Below are positions 57,153 through 64,000 of a stretch of DNA of 64,000 nucleotides, in pieces. A model generated the notes under the pieces. That model had not been told where the DNA came from. It did no database searches and worked only from the letters and a program-made list of their open reading frames with translations. The stretch comes from Phycisphaerae bacterium. Lineage in GTDB: Bacteria > Planctomycetota > Phycisphaerae > UBA1845. Each line of letters opens with the position of its first letter. The stretch's first letter is position 1. A program made the translations under genes and the position numbers. The DNA is taken from contig JAJDDQ010000066.1 in assembly GCA_029260215.1 (NCBI GenBank), forward strand, positions 124,001 through 188,000, in the 5' to 3' direction.

Positions 57153-58304
57153 ATGGCAGGCGCAGGGCTGATTCCGCCGCACGGTGGAACGTTGATCAAC
57201 CGCATCGAGACGGGCGGAAAAAGCGGGGCGTACACGGGGAGCGACCCGTCGCTGGTGCTCACGGAACGGCAGCAGTGCGATCTGGAAATGATCGCCATCG
57301 GCGGCATGAGCCCGCTTACTGGTTTCTGCAACGAGCAGGACTACAACAGCATCTGTGAAAAGATGACGCTGGCCGACGGGACGGTTTGGCCTTTCCCCAT
57401 CACCTGCGCAGTCGATCAAGCCACCGCGGACGGGATCAAGGAGGGGGCCAAGCTCGCCCTGCTCGATGACGGCCGCCGTTTGCTGGGCTATCTCACCGTT
57501 GAGCAGAAATATCCGCACGACAAGGCCAAGCAGGCGGCTGCGTGTTTCGGCACGACCGAAACCGAGCATCCGGGCGTCAAAGTGCTCATGGACGAGGGCG
57601 ATGTGTGTCTAGCCGGCCCGATCGAGGTGGTCTGTGCGAAGTACGATGCGGATTTTGAGGATTTTCGCCTGACCCCGGAAAAAACGCGGGCGCGTTTTCA
57701 GGAGCTAGGCTGGCGCACCGCCGTCGGCTTCCAGACACGCAACCCGATCCATCGCGCCCACGAACACCTGACCAAATGTGCCTTGGAAATCTGCGACGGA
57801 TTGCTGATTCACCCGCTCATAGGCCAGACCAAGCCGGGCGACATTCCCCCCGACGTGCGCATGAATTGCTACAAGACGCTGATTGAAAACTACTATGTCA
57901 AGAGTCGGACGGTCTTGGCGGTGCTGCCGGCTGCGATGCGTTACGCCGGTCCGCGCGAGGCGATTCTGCACGCTATTTTGCGACAGAACTACGGCTGCTC
58001 GCATTTCATCGTCGGTCGCGACCACGCCGGAGTCGGCAAGTATTACGGTACGTACGACGCTCAGAAGATTTTCGATACGCTGCCCGAAAACGGGTTGAAG
58101 ATCACGACACTCAACTTTGAGCATTCATCCTGGTGCAAAACCTGCGAGGCGATGGTGAGCGACAAGACCTGCCCGCATGGTCCTGAGGTTAAGGTTTTCC
58201 TGAGCGGGACCAAGGTGCGCGAGATGCTGGCTGCCGGTCAGAAACCTCCGATGGAGTTTTCCAGACCTGAGGTGGCGGAGATTCTCATCAATTCCATGAA
58301 GTAG
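57153..58304 (+). CDS. sat: Sulfate adenylyltransferase (ATP sulfurylase)
   Basis: Forms adenylyl sulfate (APS) from ATP and sulfate. The 383-aa product is the single-polypeptide Sat type, not CysDN. Motifs: GGMSPLTGFCNEQDY, VGFQTRNPIHRAHEHL (the QTRNPxHRAH nucleotide site, near residue 193), GCSHFIVGRDHAGVG, and FLSGTKVREML near the end. The Cys cluster CKTCEAMVSDKTCPHG matches the zinc site of bacterial and archaeal Sat. Start ATG 57153 lies 7 nt after AAAGGTGA. No APS kinase or reductase is adjacent; the next gene, 9 nt away, is a DHH phosphoesterase that may remove PAP. Confidence 0.95.
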   Translation: MAGAGLIPPHGGTLINRIETGGKSGAYTGSDPSLVLTERQQCDLEMIAIGGMSPLTGFCNEQDYNSICEKMTLADGTVWPFPITCAVDQATADGIKEGAKLALLDDGRRLLGYLTVEQKYPHDKAKQAAACFGTTETEHPGVKVLMDEGDVCLAGPIEVVCAKYDADFEDFRLTPEKTRARFQELGWRTAVGFQTRNPIHRAHEHLTKCALEICDGLLIHPLIGQTKPGDIPPDVRMNCYKTLIENYYVKSRTVLAVLPAAMRYAGPREAILHAILRQNYGCSHFIVGRDHAGVGKYYGTYDAQKIFDTLPENGLKITTLNFEHSSWCKTCEAMVSDKTCPHGPEVKVFLSGTKVREMLAAGQKPPMEFSRPEVAEILINSMK

Positions 58305-58313
58305 CCGCTCCGC

Positions 58314-59333
58314 ATGCGTGAACTCACAACCATCGAAGCGGACGGCGTGCGGCTGCCCGGGAAGCTGATCGAGACCCTCAGCCGCTGGCGTCGTCCGGTG
58401 GTTATCGGACACGTCAGACCGGATACCGACTGTCTGGGCGCGATGTTCGCGGTGGCTTCCACTTGGCCCGGTGCGCCGGGGAAGGCCCGCGTGTCGTTGC
58501 CGGAGGGTTCCGTTTCGCGCAGATTGCGGTTTCTCACGGACTGGGCCGACATGCCGCTGGCCAGCGATGCGGATTTCGCCGAGGCAGACGGCTTTGTCGT
58601 GGTTGATACCGCGAAAAAGTCTCGCTGTAACGTGAACCGGACGCTTGGAGAGGACTGGTCTGATGGCCGCCCGGTCGTCAACGTCGATCACCACACCTCG
58701 AACACCCAATTCGGCGATCTCAACTGGGTCGATGCGCAGGCTGGCAGCGCATGCGAACTGGTTTATCGTCTGGTTCGGTTGGCGGAACGCCCGATGCCGG
58801 AATTGGTCGCATCGTACCTTTATGCGGGAATTCACAGCGACACAGTAGGGTTTTCACTCCAATCGACGACATCGTCGGCATTGCATGCCGCGGCGGACCT
58901 GGTCGATAGTGGTGCTCGCGTGGCGGAAATCGGCGAAAAGCTTTGTCGGAGTCAGAGCAAGCCGGAATTCGACCTGAATCGCATTATTTACGACAACACG
59001 CGCGTCGTGGCGGATGGGCGTCTGGCGTACAGTTGTGCTTCATACGATGAGATCAAGGCGGCTGGCTGCTCGTTTGCCGACATCGACGATCAGGCTGAGA
59101 TTCCGCGTTCTCTTGAGGGCATCCTGATGGCGATTCTGTTCACGGAGGGTAAACAGGGCAAAACGCGCCTGAACCTGCGTGGGGAGGGCGGTTTGGAGGT
59201 GCTCGAATTTGCCCGTGAACTGGGCGGCGGCGGGCATGCACAGGCGGCTGGGGCGATTTTGGAGGCTTCGATCGAGGAGGCTGTCGCCCGCGTCGTGCCC
59301 CTGGCAACCGCGATGCTGGACCGTCAGGGCTGA
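58314..59333 (+). CDS. DHH/DHHA1 phosphoesterase, NrnA-like (oligoribonuclease / PAP phosphatase)
   Basis: 339 aa, the NrnA length. The DHH domain begins VVIGHVRPDTDCLGAMFA (HxxPDxD metal site) and has VVVDTAKKSR and VNVDHHTSN (the DHH motif, near residue 123). The second domain ends with LGGGGHAQAAG, the DHHA1 signature. Such enzymes degrade nano-RNA and convert 3'-phosphoadenosine 5'-phosphate to AMP. Pairing with sat, 9 nt upstream, favours a PAP role in sulfate assimilation, but both activities are possible. Start ATG 58314 directly follows sat. Confidence 0.9.
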   Translation: MRELTTIEADGVRLPGKLIETLSRWRRPVVIGHVRPDTDCLGAMFAVASTWPGAPGKARVSLPEGSVSRRLRFLTDWADMPLASDADFAEADGFVVVDTAKKSRCNVNRTLGEDWSDGRPVVNVDHHTSNTQFGDLNWVDAQAGSACELVYRLVRLAERPMPELVASYLYAGIHSDTVGFSLQSTTSSALHAAADLVDSGARVAEIGEKLCRSQSKPEFDLNRIIYDNTRVVADGRLAYSCASYDEIKAAGCSFADIDDQAEIPRSLEGILMAILFTEGKQGKTRLNLRGEGGLEVLEFARELGGGGHAQAAGAILEASIEEAVARVVPLATAMLDRQG

Positions 59334-59689
59334 TTTTTCCGTTCAAATCTTTTTTTCGAAGCGATTTCGGTTGTTGTGTGGCGACTTCGTCGCGACTTCG
59401 TTTTCGGGAAATACACGTGAAACATACGGTGAGCAATCCTGAGCGGGGGGGCGTCCGCGCGGACTGAAGTCCGCGGCTCGTTGCGCCGGGGATGAAACCG
59501 TCTTGGTTCGCGGTCAAAATTAAGATGGCGGGGGGATTGGATTCCTGCTAGCATCGATGGACAGGATGTGAGGTTGGCGCGGTTGCCGGGTGTTTTTGGA
59601 AGGGCGATCGCGAGACCTGCCGGTGTTCGGGCGGAACCGGCTGCTATGGAGGCGCATATTTGGCAACCATGATCCGGGGTACCTGATCC
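59334..59689 (+). other. Intergenic region before the FHA gene
   Basis: 356 nt without a supported gene. A T-rich stretch follows the DHH gene (59335-59360). A hairpin CGCGGAC-TGAA-GTCCGCG (about 59457-59474) resembles dispersed planctomycete palindromes. Promoter for the FHA gene not identified. Confidence 0.45.
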
Positions 59690-62600
59690 ATGGAACCGTC
59701 CCTACCTGCAAAATCCGTACAGTTCACACTCGACATTCGCGATTCGCGAAAGGGCGACAGTCAGTCCACGCGCATTCGCAGGCCCATCACGCTCATCGGG
59801 TCGCGCGAGGGATGCCGCATTCGTACGGATTCCCCAAAAGTTTCACCGGTTCACTGTGCCCTGCTTCACACCGGCGAGGGTGTTTTCGTGCGCGATCTGG
59901 CCAGCGATCGGGGCACGTTCATCAACGGGGAGGCGGAGGGGTTGCGGGCGCTTAGTGCGGGCGACCGCATTCGCATCCACCGCTGGGAGTTTGTGGCGGA
60001 CATCGCGACGCTGACGGATGCGGCGCTCGAAGCGTCGTGGGCTGGATCGCGATCGGACTGTTCGATCCGCATTACCTGTTCCAAGAGTGCCGAGGTGTGG
60101 CATTTCAATCAGCCGGCGGTCCTCCTTGGGCGCAGCAGTCGTTGCGATGTTGTGCTGGAGGATTCCAAGGCTTCGCGGGCGCATGCGCTGTTGTTCAAGG
60201 TCGGCGAGGAATGGGTGCTTGGCGATCTCTTGAGTGCCAACAAAACGGCACTGAACGGTGAAGAGGTTGACGTTTCGCGTGTGGTGCGCGACGGCGATTT
60301 GATCCGGATCGGGCGGCGGGAGGTTTTGTTTGAGCTGGCGGCTGTTTCGACGGGCGGATCACCTGAGTCGCCCGCAGTGACTTTGGAAACGGTTGAGGCT
60401 GAGGATCGCGCGGGCGCGGAATCTGCCCGGCTGGAGCGGGTCGCGACTGAGCAGGCTGGGGAGCGTCAAAGGCTGGATGTGATTGCGGGCGAAGTCGCTT
60501 CAAAGCAGCTTGAAATCGAAGAGGCTGAAGCGTCGCTGGCGGAGGAACGGAAGCGTCTGGCGAACGAGGCTGATGGGCTGTGCGGTCGCGAAGCGGAGTT
60601 GACGGAGCTTTCGGCGGGGCTTGCGTCTGAGGGTGAGGCGATTCAATCGCGCGAAGCAGACTTGCTGAAGCGCGAGAAGGCTGCTTGCGATTCGGAGCGT
60701 GTGCTTCGTGAACGTGCGGACGAGCAATCGCGCGTTGAGGCGGAACTGGCGGAGCGCGAAGCCGAGCAGGCGCGTGTGCCGTTGGCGTTGAGCGAGCGTG
60801 AGGCTGAGCTGGCTGGGGACCGGGCGGCGTGCGTGGCAGAGCGGGATGCGTTGGACGCTCGGGCGCGGAAGCTGACCGACGAGGGGAAGCTGCTCGACAT
60901 CACGATGAGTGAAGCGTCAAAGCGCGACGGTGAGTTTGATGCGGTTCGGGGCGAGATGGCTCGACAAAGGGAGACGCTTGAGGGGCTTGGGTGTCGATTG
61001 CAGGAGCAGTCGCGTGAGATCGCGCAGGAGGCTGACGCAGCCGCGCTGGCTCGCGAGGAATTGGGTGCGCGTGAGAAGGGTTTGCGGGATCGCGCACGGG
61101 AACTGAAGGCGGTCGAAGACTCGCTGAAGTCGCGCGAGGAGGCTGCGGAACAGGTCGCCGTCGAGCGTGCCCGCGAATTGGACGAACGCGATGCGGAGTT
61201 GGCTGCCCGTTGTGAGTCTTTGGAACGTGAGCGAACTGAACACGCGGCTGCGCGGGTGGAAGCGGACCGGGAGATTGAAGAACGTCGCAAGGCGATGGAG
61301 AAACAGGATTCGGAACTTGCGGCTGAGCGGGATGAGTTGAAACGACAGGCCGATGATTTGGCTGAACGGGTTGCGGAGTTGGACGGGCGGCGTGCGGAAG
61401 TTGATCGCGACGAAACGCGCGTGGCGGCGATTGAGGCTGAACTCGGCGAACGGGCGGAAGTGCTGGGTCAGCGCGAGGTCGCTTTGTCGGGGCGGGAGGA
61501 CATCGAAGCCAAAGCGCTCGGCGAGCGCGAGGCGACGTTGACCGAGGCTGAAGAAGCGGTGGCGGGGCGTGCGGCCGAGCTCGATGCGCGTGCGGTTGAG
61601 CTTGATGAGCGGTCAAGTGCGCTGGACGCGCGTCAGGTTCAGTTGGAGGCGGACCGGGTTGCCGTCGAAGCATCGCGGGCGGAACTTTCCGACGTTGAGA
61701 TCGAGCGGGGTGATATCGATCGCAAGTTGCAGGAACTGACGTCGGGGGTTTCGGAGTTGGCGCGTCGCGAGGAAGCGTTGTCCGGTCGTGCGGGCGAGGT
61801 GGACGAGCGACTCGCAGCCGTTCAAAAGCGTGAAAAACTGCTCGCCTCGGCGGAAACGGCGATCGCTGAAGAGCAGGACAAGCTTCTTGCGGAATCGGAG
61901 CGATTGAAGCAGGTTGGTGCCGAGGCGGATGCGCATCGCGCGAAGCTTGCGAAAATGGAGTCCGAGCGGGCTGAACGCGCGTCGGCTGATCGTGCGGAAA
62001 TTGAGAAGCGGGCGTGCGCGCTTGAGGCGACGGCTACTTCATTGGAAGAACGGGAGCGGTTGGTCTTTCAGGCTGAGTTGGATGCCAAAGCTTCGAACGA
62101 ACGGGCTGGGAAGCAGGCAGCCGATCTTGAATCGCGGGAAAAGGCGGTTGAACTTCTCACGTCTGCATTGGGCGAGCGTGAAACTCTGCTCTCGCGTCGC
62201 GATACGGAACAGGACAAGCGTGAGCATGCGTTGTCTGAGCTTGAGTCTGCGGCGGCGGCGAAGGCGGGCACGCACGAATCGCGCGAGCGGGCGACGGCTG
62301 AGGACGTTGCGAAGCTGGCAGAGGATCGGAAGTCTCTGGCGTGCCAGGTTGAGGCACTCGCGCAGCGTGAGCGGGTGCTGCTTGAAAGTCAGGAGCGTCT
62401 TGCGGCTGCGGATCGTGATTGTGCTGAGCGTGCTGCGAAACTGAAGGCTGCGGAAGCTGCTTCGGTGAAACAGATGGAGTCGCGCGTCGAGGAACTGGCG
62501 GGGCGTGCGACGGCGTTTGAGGCAGAGGAACGCGCACAGGCTAAGATTCGTGCGGAACTGGTGGCTGCCCTTGCGGACGGGCAATGTCTGCGGGCGGAGG

Positions 62601-63586
62601 TTGATGAGCGCGCCCGGCTGCTGGATGTTCGCGAGTCGGAGATGGCGGAGCTTGGCAAGGAGGTCGAGCGGTGTGCGGGCGATATCGACAGACAGGCTGA
62701 GGCGAATGAGGCTGACCGCGTGCGTCTGGCGAAGGAGGCGGAGGAGTTGGCCGCTCAGCGGGCGGCTGTGATCGCGGCTGAGAAGCGTCGCAAGCGGTGG
62801 TCCGAGCAGGCGTCGAAACTTGATGAACTGGAGAAGGATCTGGTTCGTCGCGAGCGCAGGCATGGGGATGCGTCGCGTGCGATGGAAGCGCGCGAGACGG
62901 CTGTTGCGGATCGGCAGAGGGTGGTTGAGCAGTCTGAGGCTGACATTCACGAACGGCTGGAAGCGTTGTGTGCGGAGGAGCGGGAGACTTCGCAGGAGCG
63001 TAAAGCGGTTGAGGCTGGGAAGCGTGAGGTCGAGGAACTTCGGGTTGGGCTGGCGAAGCGGGAGGAGGCGCTTGCGGGGCGGGCGACGGAAGCGGATTCG
63101 CGTTCGCGTGAATTGGTGACGCTGAAGAACGAGTTGGACGGTCGCGATAAAGCTCTGGCGGATGCGACGCGTCGAGTCGAAAATGATCGTCAAGCGTTGG
63201 CCCGTCGTAAGGAGGAAGTTGCATCGCTCGAGCGTGTGCTTGGGGCGCGAACGGGCGAGTTGGCTGACCGGGAAAGTCGTGTCGAGCGCATGGAGCGTGA
63301 CGCTGTTGACGGGCGAGGGCAGCCCGTTCGGGAAGGCAAGCGAAGTCGGGTTCAGGACAGGCCTGCGACGCTTCGGCAGATGCAGGCGCAGCGTCAGTCG
63401 GCTGCTCAGGCTCGCGTGCGGTCGGCGAGCGTGGAGTCGGATGCGGATGCGGAGGAATTGGATTTCACGTTTGAAATGCGTGATGGATTGCCGCACGATG
63501 ACGGTATCGGGGCGGCGGCGCAGCGCGGGCTGGGGCGAGAGGCGTCGCGATTGTTGAAGACGCCTTCGAGGCGATTGCGGGCGTGA
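59690..63586 (+). CDS. Two FHA domains followed by about 1,000 residues of coiled coil
   Basis: 1,298 aa from ATG 59690. FHA domain 1 spans about 12-105 (ITLIGSREGCRIRTDSPKVS, VHCALLHTGEGVFVRDL, DRGTFING) and FHA domain 2 about 128-222 (AVLLGRSSRCDVVLEDSKAS, RAHALLFK, NKTALNGEEV). FHA domains bind phospho-Thr peptides; both keep the GR/GS, SxxH-like and NG positions. From about 230 to 1200 the chain is an Arg/Glu/Ala-rich coiled coil with recurring LxxREAELxxRxxEL phrases. The C-terminus (LDFTFEMRDGLPHDDGIG) is short and conserved-looking. No signal peptide or membrane segment, so probably a cytoplasmic scaffold linked to Ser/Thr-kinase signalling, common in Planctomycetota. A partial gene follows after 35 nt. 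Confidence 0.88.
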   Translation: MEPSLPAKSVQFTLDIRDSRKGDSQSTRIRRPITLIGSREGCRIRTDSPKVSPVHCALLHTGEGVFVRDLASDRGTFINGEAEGLRALSAGDRIRIHRWEFVADIATLTDAALEASWAGSRSDCSIRITCSKSAEVWHFNQPAVLLGRSSRCDVVLEDSKASRAHALLFKVGEEWVLGDLLSANKTALNGEEVDVSRVVRDGDLIRIGRREVLFELAAVSTGGSPESPAVTLETVEAEDRAGAESARLERVATEQAGERQRLDVIAGEVASKQLEIEEAEASLAEERKRLANEADGLCGREAELTELSAGLASEGEAIQSREADLLKREKAACDSERVLRERADEQSRVEAELAEREAEQARVPLALSEREAELAGDRAACVAERDALDARARKLTDEGKLLDITMSEASKRDGEFDAVRGEMARQRETLEGLGCRLQEQSREIAQEADAAALAREELGAREKGLRDRARELKAVEDSLKSREEAAEQVAVERARELDERDAELAARCESLERERTEHAAARVEADREIEERRKAMEKQDSELAAERDELKRQADDLAERVAELDGRRAEVDRDETRVAAIEAELGERAEVLGQREVALSGREDIEAKALGEREATLTEAEEAVAGRAAELDARAVELDERSSALDARQVQLEADRVAVEASRAELSDVEIERGDIDRKLQELTSGVSELARREEALSGRAGEVDERLAAVQKREKLLASAETAIAEEQDKLLAESERLKQVGAEADAHRAKLAKMESERAERASADRAEIEKRACALEATATSLEERERLVFQAELDAKASNERAGKQAADLESREKAVELLTSALGERETLLSRRDTEQDKREHALSELESAAAAKAGTHESRERATAEDVAKLAEDRKSLACQVEALAQRERVLLESQERLAAADRDCAERAAKLKAAEAASVKQMESRVEELAGRATAFEAEERAQAKIRAELVAALADGQCLRAEVDERARLLDVRESEMAELGKEVERCAGDIDRQAEANEADRVRLAKEAEELAAQRAAVIAAEKRRKRWSEQASKLDELEKDLVRRERRHGDASRAMEARETAVADRQRVVEQSEADIHERLEALCAEERETSQERKAVEAGKREVEELRVGLAKREEALAGRATEADSRSRELVTLKNELDGRDKALADATRRVENDRQALARRKEEVASLERVLGARTGELADRESRVERMERDAVDGRGQPVREGKRSRVQDRPATLRQMQAQRQSAAQARVRSASVESDADAEELDFTFEMRDGLPHDDGIGAAAQRGLGREASRLLKTPSRRLRA

Positions 63587-63621
63587 CTGCGGCGGCGGAC
63601 AATGGTTGAATCTAGGGTACG

Positions 63622-64000
63622 ATGGCGAATATGAAGCCGGTTACGAGGAAAGCATCCTGGCTGAGGCGCGTTTTGAGCGTCGCGACGAACGGGCACGCTG
63701 GTCCGGGGCGGTCGCATGGCGGCGCGCTCACAACGACCATGCCCCGGTTCATGCTCGCGGGCCGATTTATCATGCACTTGGCTCAAGATCGTGAGCCGTC
63801 GGATTTGGATGGGGCGGAGTCGTTTTTGAGCGAAGTCTGGCGATTGGCCGACGGTGCCAAGGGTAAGCTGGATGCGTCGGTCTTGCCCGCGATGCGTGAA
63901 TCGGTACTGAGCGACGCGGGCGATCTTTCGTCGTTGCATGCTGCCTGCTCGGCTGCACCGGGTTCGGCTGCGTTCGTTCTTGATCTGGGCTGGCGATACT
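63622..64000 (+). CDS. Start of an uncharacterised protein, cut by the window edge
   Basis: ATG 63622 opens a frame with no stop to the last base (126 codons visible; ATG 63631 is an alternative start). It begins MANMKPVTRKASWLRRVLSV, a basic N-terminus; a segment PRFMLAGRFIMHLAQDREPS follows, then DLDGAESFLSEVWRLADGAK and SSLHAACSAAPGSAAFVLDL. I recognise no family. Codon usage matches the FHA gene 35 nt upstream, so it is probably co-transcribed with it. Confidence 0.65.
   Translation, partial: MANMKPVTRKASWLRRVLSVATNGHAGPGRSHGGALTTTMPRFMLAGRFIMHLAQDREPSDLDGAESFLSEVWRLADGAKGKLDASVLPAMRESVLSDAGDLSSLHAACSAAPGSAAFVLDLGWRY

Noticed and set aside
62039-63496. Long minus-strand frame (485 codons) opposite the coiled-coil gene
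   Set aside because: It is the antisense shadow of a GC-rich, Arg/Glu-rich coding region; composition is Arg/Leu/Pro-rich with no motif, and the plus-strand gene is well supported.

Overview
The window looks like a Planctomycetota chromosome, probably Phycisphaerae-like. The DNA is GC-rich and genes sit on both strands. Many secreted proteins end in paired Asp-rich EF-hand or dockerin-like tails, and one carries Asn/Asp-Cys stretches of the DCNNNGIDDECD type. There is also a PEP-CTERM-like sorting tail (PAPG, hydrophobic stretch, RRR). lpxA points to a Gram-negative envelope. The lineage call is inference from protein style; there is no rRNA in the window.

Layout. 1-21.4 kb is a co-directional cluster of surface or secreted proteins: the 3' part of a giant multidomain protein (over 4,100 aa; RTX, FG-GAP, LRR, ELWxxDGT, PKD, dockerin), a small dockerin-tailed protein, a beta-helix protein, two tail-fibre-like proteins and a beta-propeller lipoprotein. 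21.8-30.2 kb is mostly metabolism and regulation: ilvE, an RsbU-like phosphatase, a MarR regulator flanked by two copies of a small palindromic element, the two saccharopine-pathway enzymes, and a minus-strand ArsR/AHSA1/YjbR operon. 30.5-46.6 kb mixes a Pro-rich lipoprotein, a REP-associated (RAYT-type) transposase bounded by perfect 20-bp inverted repeats, an S74-chaperone protein, tRNA-Asp, PBP4-type dacB, an EamA transporter, a second PP2C/SpoIIE phosphatase, a PEP-CTERM protein with a duplicated orphan tail, a DUF2330-like protein, a beta-helix gene broken by an in-frame TAG, lpxA and a phospholipase-A2-like protein. 46.7-52 kb holds a TPM/LemA operon and thrS-infC. 52.1-56.4 kb holds a secreted repeat protein and three tandem paralogues coupled by GTGA overlaps. 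57-64 kb holds sat, an nrnA-like DHH phosphatase, a two-FHA coiled-coil protein and the start of its downstream neighbour.

How genes work together. LKR and SDH form a two-gene saccharopine route. Sat and the DHH protein probably link sulfate activation to PAP removal. thrS-infC is led by a strong promoter and an attenuator-like leader, and infC starts at AUC. Palindromic elements are scattered between genes and may be served by the resident RAYT-like transposase. Most surface genes appear to evolve by domain shuffling, tandem duplication and internal duplication.

Most noteworthy. (1) A 134-136 bp palindromic element whose copy after marR has a TAATAAT duplication overlapping the stop codon. 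(2) A roughly 75-nt RNA-like motif present both after infC and just upstream of sat. (3) The infC AUC start, possibly matched by an unusual thrS start, behind an attenuator-like leader. (4) A Trp-to-TAG interruption in a beta-helix gene. (5) A cysteine-rich insertion in ThrRS.
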